This document shows, piece by piece, positions 25,865 through 33,383 of a stretch of 33,383 nt of DNA. The notes beneath the pieces are model-generated. The model worked only from the letters and a program-made list of their open reading frames with translations, made no database searches and was not told where the DNA came from. A program made the position numbers and the translations under genes. The DNA is from Aquabacterium sp. (GTDB lineage: Bacteria > Pseudomonadota > Gammaproteobacteria > Burkholderiales > Burkholderiaceae_C), in contig SCTQ01000394.1 of the NCBI GenBank assembly GCA_004322345.1, forward strand, positions 1-33,383, written 5' to 3'. The stretch's first letter is position 1; each line of letters opens with the position of its first letter.

Positions 25865-28231
25865 ATGAGCCTGCTGCCCGCGGACGCGGTGCAGCCCCAG
25901 CCCGAGACTGTCGATCCGCTGGAGATCCGCCGCCGCGGCGTGAAGCGGCTGCTGCTGACCTTGCCGGCCTATGCCGCGGTGATCGGCGTGCTGTGGGTGG
26001 GCGTCAGCCTCGGCGTGGTGTCGGCGCTGCCGGTGCTGGTGCTGGCAGCGGCCATCGCCAGCGGGCTGGCCGGCTTCTACCTCGTGCTGCGTGCGGGCGT
26101 GATGACGCGTTCGGCGGACCCGTTGCTGGCCTTCCCCCAGGTGCTGTTCAACCTGGCGATCAGCGCGCTGTGGTATGCCATCGCCGACAACCTGCGCGGT
26201 GCCGCGCTGCTGTGGCTGAGCCTGGTCATCGTCTTCGACATGCGGCGGCTGCCGCCGCGCCAGGTGCGCTTCGCCGCGGGCTTCTCGCTGCTGGCCCTGG
26301 TGCTGGTGACGGCCGGGCGCGCGCTGCTGCACAGCGGGCCCCAGGACTGGCCGCTGGAGTTCTTCATGCTGGGCCTGCCGGCCGTGCTGCTCCCGGTGCT
26401 GATGGCGGTGGCCGCGCAGGCGCGCGTGCTGCGTCGGCGGCAGCTGCGGCAGAAGGAGCAGATGGCGCTGGCGCTGGAGCAACTGCGGCAGCTGTCCATC
26501 CGCGACGGCCTGACGGGGCTGTTCAACCGCGGCCACATGCTGGAGCTGCTGGACGCCGAGGCGCGCCGCACCCAGCGCAGCGGTCGCGGCTTCAGCGTCG
26601 CGCTGCTGGACATCGATTTCTTCAAGCGCGTCAACGACGGCCACGGGCATGCGGTGGGTGATGCCGTGCTGCGCGACTTCGCCCGGCTGGGCCTGTCCGT
26701 CTTCGGCCAGGAGCCGGATGCGCTGGCGCGCTGGGGCGGCGAGGAGTTCCTGCTGCTGCTGCCCGGCGCCACGGCGCAGGAGGCTGCCGCCGCGCTGGAG
26801 GGCCTGCGTGCCGAGGTGCACGCGCACGACTGGGGCGCGCATGCCCGCGGGCTGGCGGTGACCTTCTCCGCCGGCGTCTGCGCCCACCGGCCGGGCGACG
26901 CCCCGGCGCTGTCGCTGGAGCAGGCCGACGAGGCGCTGTACGCGGCCAAGGCGGCAGGGCGCGATCGCGTGCTGGTCGGCGGCGAGGGCGAGCGCGCCGT
27001 GGAGGCGGCCGGGCCCCGCATCGACCGCCGGCCGGCCGGCGCCGATGCACCGCGTGTCGCCCTGGCCGCGTCGGCCGCGACCGGGGAGCAGGCCGAGCCC
27101 GCCGCCGCCCTCCGCCGCAGCAGCCCGTGGCAGCGCCTGCGCGACCTGCCGATGATCGGCCTGGACGAGCGCCTGCGCCCCTTCCAGTACATGTGCCTGC
27201 TCAGCGGCGCGGTCTATCTGGCCTGCATCGCCGGCTTCCTCGGCTTCGTGCAGCCGGCCGGGATGCTGGATGCGCGGCAGACGCACCTGTTCGTCGCGCA
27301 CAACCTGATCGGCGCCTTCGCACCCTCGGTGCTGCTGCGCCTGCCGATGACGGCGCGCCTGCGCGACCCCACCTTCGCACTGGCCCAGCTGCTGTGGGCC
27401 GGCACCGGGCTGCTGGTGGCCTACGCCCTGATGCCGGGCATCGGCTCGGTCATCCTGCAGATGATCGCGGTGTGCGTGGTCTTCGGCCTGGCGGTGCTGC
27501 GCGTGGGCGAAGCGCTGATCCTGGGCCTGTACCTGATCGGCGCGCTGCTGCTGGTCTTCGGCCTGCGCTGGGCCTCCTCACGCAGCGGCATCGACCTGCG
27601 GCTGGCGGGCATCGAGGTCGCGATGAGCTGTGTCGTCCTGTGGCTGCTGACGGTGCAGTCCCTGGGCTTCGCCCGCTCGCGCGAGCGGGTGCGGGAGGAA
27701 AAGCGCAAGCTCGCCGAGGCCACCGGCGAGGTCAACCGCGTGCTGATGCACGACGCGCTGACGGGCCTGTTCAACCGCCAGCACATGCAGCACCTGCTGG
27801 AGCGCGAATGCGGCCGCCATCGCCGCAGTGCCGTCGCCTTCTGCGTGGCGCTGGTGGACCTGGACCACTTCAAGCGCATCAACGACGGCTATGGCCATCG
27901 CGTGGGCGATGAGGCCCTGGCCGGCTTCGCTGCCGCGGCGCGCGAGGTGCTGCGTGAGACCGACGTGCTGGCGCGCTGGGGCGGCGAGGAGTTTCTGGTG
28001 CTGCTGCCCGAGTCCGAACCCGTGGCCAGCGGCCTGCTGGCGCTGGACCGCCTGCGCGAGGCCCTGGCCGCGCGCTGCCTCTGCCCCGCTGCGCCGCAGC
28101 TGCAGGTGACCTTCTCCGCCGGCGTGGCCGAGTACCGTCCGGGCGAGGCCATCGAGCAGACGCTGGCGCGCGCCGACCAGGCGCTCTACGCGGCCAAGGC
28201 CGCGGGCCGCAACTGCTGCCGCGTGGGCTGA
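25865..28231 (+). CDS. tandem fused diguanylate cyclase: two membrane-GGDEF units in one chain
   Basis: 788 residues with an internally repeated plan: hydrophobic block 1 (about residues 30-190), GGDEF-1 with LTGLFNRGHM, LDIDFFKRVND and GGEEF at 291-295, an Ala/Pro/Arg linker, hydrophobic block 2 (about 440-590), and GGDEF-2 with LTGLFNRQHM, VDLDHFKRIND and GGEEF at 706-710. Both active sites look intact. Only GGDEF-2 has a canonical I-site, Arg697 to Asp700 (RETD); unit 1 has Gln at the Arg position. The product should be cyclic di-GMP from membrane-bound catalytic units that could pair within one chain. The start is uncertain: ATG 25865 is used, GTG 25844 is possible, and neither has a clear ribosome binding site. 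It follows the VTT gene by 33 bp. Confidence 0.9.
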   Translation: MSLLPADAVQPQPETVDPLEIRRRGVKRLLLTLPAYAAVIGVLWVGVSLGVVSALPVLVLAAAIASGLAGFYLVLRAGVMTRSADPLLAFPQVLFNLAISALWYAIADNLRGAALLWLSLVIVFDMRRLPPRQVRFAAGFSLLALVLVTAGRALLHSGPQDWPLEFFMLGLPAVLLPVLMAVAAQARVLRRRQLRQKEQMALALEQLRQLSIRDGLTGLFNRGHMLELLDAEARRTQRSGRGFSVALLDIDFFKRVNDGHGHAVGDAVLRDFARLGLSVFGQEPDALARWGGEEFLLLLPGATAQEAAAALEGLRAEVHAHDWGAHARGLAVTFSAGVCAHRPGDAPALSLEQADEALYAAKAAGRDRVLVGGEGERAVEAAGPRIDRRPAGADAPRVALAASAATGEQAEPAAALRRSSPWQRLRDLPMIGLDERLRPFQYMCLLSGAVYLACIAGFLGFVQPAGMLDARQTHLFVAHNLIGAFAPSVLLRLPMTARLRDPTFALAQLLWAGTGLLVAYALMPGIGSVILQMIAVCVVFGLAVLRVGEALILGLYLIGALLLVFGLRWASSRSGIDLRLAGIEVAMSCVVLWLLTVQSLGFARSRERVREEKRKLAEATGEVNRVLMHDALTGLFNRQHMQHLLERECGRHRRSAVAFCVALVDLDHFKRINDGYGHRVGDEALAGFAAAAREVLRETDVLARWGGEEFLVLLPESEPVASGLLALDRLREALAARCLCPAAPQLQVTFSAGVAEYRPGEAIEQTLARADQALYAAKAAGRNCCRVG

Positions 28232-28282
28232 CATCGACTTTCCGCCTGCGCGCGCGGCCCGGCGCGGCAATAATGTCCGGCC

Positions 28283-28702
28283 ATGCCGCCCCTGAAGATC
28301 GATCTGGACGACTTCTCGCTCGCGTTGACCGCGGGCGCCGAACTCGACGAAGCCGCCCACTACCTGGACACCGCCACCGGCGAGGTGCTCTACGCGGGCG
28401 AGGGCGTCGAGGGCCTGCCGGCCGATCTGCGGGACAATCCGCGCTACCGCTGGATCGAGCCCCTGGCATCCGGCGACCTGCTCGGCATCATGGAAAGCTA
28501 CGCCGACGGCCTCGACGACCCCGCCGTCGCCGCCTGGCTGCGCCAGAGCCTGCAGGCGCCCGAGCCCGGCCCCTCCTTCATGCAGGCCTTGTCCCGTTTC
28601 CCCGGGCACCGCGAGGCCTGGATCCGCCACCAGCTCCACGCGTTCGCCCGCACGGCCCGGGCCTGGAGCGAGGGGCAGGGCCTGGAGGTGGAATGGACAT
28701 GA
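28283..28702 (+). CDS. UPF0158 family protein
   Basis: 139-residue soluble protein. The pattern AHYLDTATGEVLY near the start, RYRWIEPLASGDLLGIMESYADGLDDP in the middle and SRFPGHREAWIRHQLHAFARTARAWSE near the end matches the uncharacterised UPF0158 family. No function is known to me. The sequence CAATAATG (28268-28275) lies only 7 bp before the ATG; if it is a -10 element the transcript would be nearly leaderless, and no ribosome binding site is seen. It stands between the double cyclase and the KAS III gene on the same strand. Confidence 0.78.
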   Translation: MPPLKIDLDDFSLALTAGAELDEAAHYLDTATGEVLYAGEGVEGLPADLRDNPRYRWIEPLASGDLLGIMESYADGLDDPAVAAWLRQSLQAPEPGPSFMQALSRFPGHREAWIRHQLHAFARTARAWSEGQGLEVEWT

Positions 28703-28781
28703 ACACCTCGGAAGCGGCAACAACGACGCGCAGGGAGCCCGGCCACTTGCATCAACCGTGCGAGGCCATTCAGGAAACAAC

Positions 28782-29903
<1,122 letters not shown>

Positions 29904-29910
29904 GCGCGGC

Positions 29911-31350
29911 ATGGCTGCCGCCTCCGACCTGACTTTCTACTGGCACGACTACGAGACCTTCGGGCGCGTCCCGCGGCGGGACCTTCCCGCGCAGTTCGCC
30001 GGCATCCGCACCGACGCCGACCTCAACGAGGTCGGCGAGCCGCTGATGGTCTATTGCAGGCCGTCGCCCGACTACCTGCCGGACCCCGAGTCCTGCCTGC
30101 TCACCGGCATCCTGCCCCAGCTGTGCCTGGAAAAGGGGCTGCCGGAGCATCGGTTCGCCGAAGCCATCGAACGCGAGCTGGGCAGGCCCAACACCATCGG
30201 CCTGGGCTACAACACCATCCGCTTCGACGACGAGGTCACGCGTCACCTGTTCTGGCGCAACCTGATGGACCCGTATGCCCGCGAGTGGCAGAACGGCTGC
30301 GGCCGCTGGGATCTGCTGGACGTGGTGCGTTGCGCCTACGCGCTGCGGCCAGAGGGCATCGAGTGGCCCAGGCACGAGGACGGCCGGCCGTCCTTCAAGC
30401 TGGAGCACCTCACGAAGGCCAACGGCCTGGCGCACGATGCCGCGCACGATGCGCTGTCCGACGTGCGCGCCACCATCGCGCTGGCCCGGCTCATCAAGCT
30501 GAAGCAGCCGCGGCTGTGGGATTTCTGCCTGAAACTGCGCAAGAAGGAAGCGGTGCTGGAGGAGATCGGCGTCGGCCGGCCCTTCCTGCACGTCTCCGGC
30601 ATGTTCCCGCCGGATCGCGGCTGCATGGGCCTGGTGTGGCCGCTGGCACCGCATCCGACGAACAAGAACGAGCTCATCGTCTGGGACCTGTCCGAGGACC
30701 CATCCGAGCTCTTCACGCTGGATGCGGCGGCCATCCGCCTGCGCATGTTCACCAAGGCAGACGAACTGCCCGAGGGCGTGTCGCGGCTGCCGATCAAGAC
30801 CATCCATATCAACAAGTCGCCGATCGTGATCGGCAACCTGAAGATGCTGTCGCCCGAGCTGGCGCGCAAGTGGTCCATCGACATCGACCAGGCATTGCGC
30901 CATGCCGAGCAGGCGGCCCTGCACGGCAACACACTGGCCGGCATCTGGCCGGAGGTCTTCGACCGCCCGAAGCCGGCCCAGGCGCCGGACGTGGACGAGG
31001 ACCTCTACGGCGGCTTCGTCGGCCGCGAGGACCGGCGTGCGCTGGACCGCCTGCTCGGCCTGGACCCGGCGGAACTGGCCGGCCGCCGTACCGGTTTCGA
31101 CGACCCGCGGCTCGAGGAACTGCTCTTTCGCTGGCGTGCGCGCAACTTCCCGCACACGCTGCTGGACGACGAGCGCGAGCGCTGGGAGCAGCATCGCGTC
31201 GAGCGCCTGGTCGAGGGCCGCGACGGCTTCCTCACCATCGCGGCCTTCTTCGACCGCATCGACCAGCTCAGCGAAGACGCCGACGAACGCGCCGAGGGCA
31301 TCCTGGGCGCGCTGTACGACTACGCCGAGAGCCTGCTGCCCGAAGGCTGA
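29911..31350 (+). CDS. sbcB: exodeoxyribonuclease I
   Basis: 479-residue 3'-to-5' single-strand DNA exonuclease of the DEDD family, about the E. coli length (475). Catalytic residues Asp13 and Glu15 occur in WHDYETFG, a second conserved block in GLGYNTIRFDDEVTRHLFWRNL, and the last motif in HDAAHDALSDVRATI. The SH3-like and C-terminal domains (NKSPIVIGNLKML; FRWRARNFPHTL) are complete. It acts in recombination and mismatch repair. It follows the KAS III gene by 7 bp and is probably co-transcribed, although the two functions are unrelated. Confidence 0.96.
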   Translation: MAAASDLTFYWHDYETFGRVPRRDLPAQFAGIRTDADLNEVGEPLMVYCRPSPDYLPDPESCLLTGILPQLCLEKGLPEHRFAEAIERELGRPNTIGLGYNTIRFDDEVTRHLFWRNLMDPYAREWQNGCGRWDLLDVVRCAYALRPEGIEWPRHEDGRPSFKLEHLTKANGLAHDAAHDALSDVRATIALARLIKLKQPRLWDFCLKLRKKEAVLEEIGVGRPFLHVSGMFPPDRGCMGLVWPLAPHPTNKNELIVWDLSEDPSELFTLDAAAIRLRMFTKADELPEGVSRLPIKTIHINKSPIVIGNLKMLSPELARKWSIDIDQALRHAEQAALHGNTLAGIWPEVFDRPKPAQAPDVDEDLYGGFVGREDRRALDRLLGLDPAELAGRRTGFDDPRLEELLFRWRARNFPHTLLDDERERWEQHRVERLVEGRDGFLTIAAFFDRIDQLSEDADERAEGILGALYDYAESLLPEG

Positions 31351-31464
31351 TTGCCCCGGGGATGGGCCGGCAGGCTCATCTGCAGCGGCTGCGAGCTTGG
31401 TCATGCGCACATTGGCGATCGATCCGCTGTGCGCGGGGCGCGGCTTCGGGTAGAAACGCCCACC

Positions 31465-32439
31465 ATGAACCGAGCCCTCGGCCGCCTCCTGCTCGCCTGC
31501 CTGTCCCTCACGGGCGCCGGTACTGCCTGTGCCCAGGACGTGGTGCGCCTGGGCAACCTGCGCTTCGCCCATTACGGCGCGGTGTCCTACATGCAGGAGA
31601 TCTGCCCGAAGCACGGGCTGCGCATCGAGGAGCGCCTCTTCGCCAAGGGCGCAGACATCATGCCGGCGGTCGTCGCCGGCCAGATCGACGTGGCGGCCCT
31701 GGCCGCCGACGGTGCCATCGCCGCGCGGGCCAACAACGTGCCGATCTACGCCGTGGCCGGCTTCGCCAAGGGCGGGGCGCGCATCGTCGTGCGCGCCGAT
31801 GCGGGCATCCGCAGCCTGAAGGACCTCAAGGGCCGCCGCGTCGGCGTCACCCGCGGCGGCGGGCATGAACTGCTGCTCTATGCCGAGCTGGAGAAGGCCG
31901 GCCTGAGCTGGTCCGAGAAAGGCCTGGCCCAAGTCACCATCGTCTTCCTGCCCTATGAGGAACTGAACGGCGCACTGGCGGACGGCCGCATCGACGCGAT
32001 GTCGCAGTCCGAGCCGCAGTCTGCGCAGGCGATCAACAAGAAGATCGGCGTCGAGTTGCTCAAGCCCTACGACACTGCCGTCGGCGAGCCGCGCCGCCTG
32101 TTGGTGATGACCGAGAAGTTCTATGCCCGGCGGCCGCTGGCGGAGAAGCTGATGCGCTGCTTCGTCGAAGCCACGGCGGCCTTCAACAATGACCCTGCGC
32201 TGGCCGAGCGCTATGTGCGCGAGCAACTGTTCAAGGGTGCGCTGAGCGCTCAGGATTACAGGGACGCGATGGCCAACGCGGACTACACGGTCGACGTGAC
32301 GCCGGAGTACATCGACGCGACGACGCGGTTGATGCAGCGTTACGGCGTGGGGCGCATGTCGCGGCCGCCGAAGGCGGCCGAGTGGGTGAAGCTGGACCTG
32401 CTCGCACGGGCCAAGGCGGAGGCGAAGAGCGGCCCCTGA
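31465..32439 (+). CDS. ABC-type substrate-binding protein, NitT/TauT (NMT1-like) family, orphan
   Basis: 324 residues with a signal peptide (MNRALGRLLLACLSLTGAGTACA, cut before QDVVRLG). The family core is visible: DIMPAVVAGQIDVAALAADGAIAARAN, SLKDLKGRRVGVTRGGGHELLLY and FLPYEELNGALADGRIDAMSQSEPQ. Relatives bind nitrate, sulfonates, taurine or thiamine precursors for uptake. No permease or ATPase gene is next to it. TAGAAA, a possible -10 element, lies 8 bp before the ATG, with no ribosome binding site. A longer in-frame start at 31351 is rejected because it would precede the signal peptide with a non-conserved leader. Confidence 0.88.
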   Translation: MNRALGRLLLACLSLTGAGTACAQDVVRLGNLRFAHYGAVSYMQEICPKHGLRIEERLFAKGADIMPAVVAGQIDVAALAADGAIAARANNVPIYAVAGFAKGGARIVVRADAGIRSLKDLKGRRVGVTRGGGHELLLYAELEKAGLSWSEKGLAQVTIVFLPYEELNGALADGRIDAMSQSEPQSAQAINKKIGVELLKPYDTAVGEPRRLLVMTEKFYARRPLAEKLMRCFVEATAAFNNDPALAERYVREQLFKGALSAQDYRDAMANADYTVDVTPEYIDATTRLMQRYGVGRMSRPPKAAEWVKLDLLARAKAEAKSGP

Positions 32440-32545
32440 GCAGAGCCGCTGCCCCTGCGGTTGAAGGGGGGCAAGGGCAAATCCGCTTCGCCTTGCCGTC
32501 CGACGGGCGGCTGAATCGCTGCACCATCAATTCAAGGAGGACACG

Positions 32546-33280
32546 ATGAAGGCATTCCTGCATTCACTGATCTGCGCCACCAGCCTGATCTGCGGCGAGG
32601 CGCATGCCGGCACCATGCCGATCAAGCTGACGCTCGAACTCAGCACCGAGGCGCAGCAGGCCCAGAGCGAGTCCAGCGTGTCCTACGCCCGATTCACCAT
32701 CTCCGACAGCTATGGCTTCGGCAAGGCGCCTGCCGTCGACGTGGACGCCACGGGAATCATCTTCGCCTACCAGCATGAGCTTTACTACGTCCAGGTCGAC
32801 GGCTGGCAGAACCAGGGCCTGGTCGTGGCGGGACCTTCGCTTGTCGGCCCGCTGCTGATCAGCGGCTTCATCGTCGACCAGGCCACCCGGACCATCACGT
32901 CCAGCCTGTCCCGCCAGGCCTCGTTCGTCGACAGCATTCCGGTGTGGAGCTACGACAGCATCGAAAGAAGCTATTTTCCCGACGCGTGGGTGGAGGCCGA
33001 CCCGGCCCACCTTTCTCCCGGCAGCTACGAGCTGACCATCCGGGGCCTGCGCTTCACCCCGGAGTTTCGAGCGACCCTGGAGGAGATCGGCTCTTGGCAA
33101 GGGGTCGAGGACCTCGCACCGTACACGCCGCAGGCCTATGCCCTGTTCACCGGGCAGACCAGCCTGGGCAACCTCAAGCTGCAGGTCACCTCGGTGCCGG
33201 AGCCTTCGGCCATGTTGAGCCTGGGCCTGGGCCTGGCCGCTGCAGCGGCCGTATCCGCACGGCGACGCGGCGCCGGCTGA
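32546..33280 (+). CDS. PEP-CTERM sorted exported protein
   Basis: 244 residues. A signal peptide (MKAFLHSLICATSLICGEAHA) opens the protein and a PEP-CTERM signal closes it: SVPEPSAMLSLGLGLAAAAA followed by RRR. The protein would be exported, recognised by an exosortase and released or linked to surface polysaccharide. The body (about residues 22-215) is beta-rich with no domain I can name. A strong AAGGAGG ribosome binding site lies just before the ATG. No exosortase or polysaccharide genes are in the window. A perfect inverted repeat follows at 33304-33337. Confidence 0.85.
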   Translation: MKAFLHSLICATSLICGEAHAGTMPIKLTLELSTEAQQAQSESSVSYARFTISDSYGFGKAPAVDVDATGIIFAYQHELYYVQVDGWQNQGLVVAGPSLVGPLLISGFIVDQATRTITSSLSRQASFVDSIPVWSYDSIERSYFPDAWVEADPAHLSPGSYELTIRGLRFTPEFRATLEEIGSWQGVEDLAPYTPQAYALFTGQTSLGNLKLQVTSVPEPSAMLSLGLGLAAAAAVSARRRGAG

Positions 33281-33303
33281 GCGCCTCCCGTCCGCCCCAA
33301 TGG

Positions 33304-33337
33304 AAACGGCCCGCTGCATCGCTGCAGCGGGCCGTTT
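33304..33337 (+). terminator. bidirectional terminator-like hairpin after the PEP-CTERM gene
   Basis: Perfect 15-bp arms AAACGGCCCGCTGCA and TGCAGCGGGCCGTTT around a TCGC loop, 24 bp after the stop. The T run is short (three), with A-T pairs at the stem base on both strands. Confidence 0.75.
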
Positions 33338-33383
33338 CGCATCGCCGGGCGGTTGCCCGGCGAGCATGCGGCATCAGGCCGTC

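Noticed and set aside
24968-27301. Minus-strand frame of about 777 codons over the VTT and double-GGDEF genes
   Set aside because: Gln/His/Arg-rich antisense of clear membrane-protein genes.
32468-32497. GGCAAGG/CCTTGCC stem before the last PEP-CTERM gene as a terminator
   Set aside because: Loop of 14 bases and no T tract; too weak to call.

Overview
The window is GC-rich (about 70% by eye) and reads like a chromosome segment of a betaproteobacterium, most likely a Burkholderiales member near the Rubrivivax/Roseateles/Leptothrix group. This is inferred from the gene families: PEP-CTERM proteins, a LysR/azoreductase/pirin block, AcnA with its own strong terminators, many membrane GGDEF proteins, and a 373-residue KAS III beside exonuclease I. 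No rRNA or tRNA gene, CRISPR array or intact transposase was seen.

Layout. (1) 28-2123: a His-rich PadR regulator (YqjI-like) and an MFS exporter, probably metal- or siderophore-linked. (2) 2298-3021: two truncated genes, a histidine-kinase tail and a PEP-CTERM tail, joined at about 2520; this looks like the scar of a deletion through a divergent pair. (3) 3278-5640: two membrane diguanylate cyclases overlapping by ATGA, preceded by a strong inverted repeat. (4) 5686-9274, minus: a periplasmic solute-binding protein followed 19 bp later by a hybrid kinase with two receiver domains and an HPt domain, apparently one sensory unit. (5) 9349-13390: MFS transporter, pirin and FMN azoreductase on the minus strand, with a divergent LysR regulator; this looks like a quinone/electrophile stress block. 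(6) 13639-15447, minus: a secreted lipase with an extra C-terminal domain. (7) 15786-18653, minus: aconitase A followed by two tandem terminators. (8) 18796-22371: an amidohydrolase and a NodB-fold deacetylase on the minus strand, divergent from a bile-acid-symporter-type transporter across a 17-bp palindrome; this is a candidate uncharacterised catabolic cluster. (9) 22332-24971: a FIST-domain protein, a gene-poor patch with a short unknown ORF and one copy of a 27-nt repeat, and a TraB/GumN-type protein. (10) 25118-28231: a VTT (DedA-like) membrane protein and a protein with two membrane-GGDEF units fused in tandem. (11) 28283-33280: UPF0158 protein, KAS III, exonuclease I, an orphan NitT/TauT-type binding protein and an intact PEP-CTERM protein.

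The main themes are signalling and surface biology: four GGDEF catalytic domains arranged as two tandem pairs, only one with a canonical I-site, and a binding-protein/hybrid-kinase pair. The least explained signals are the 27-nt repeat found 23 kb apart (25 of 27 identical), the truncation junction at about 2520, the amidohydrolase/deacetylase/transporter cluster with its palindrome, and the structured leader of the cyclase pair. All functions are assigned by reading the sequence; no database search was run.
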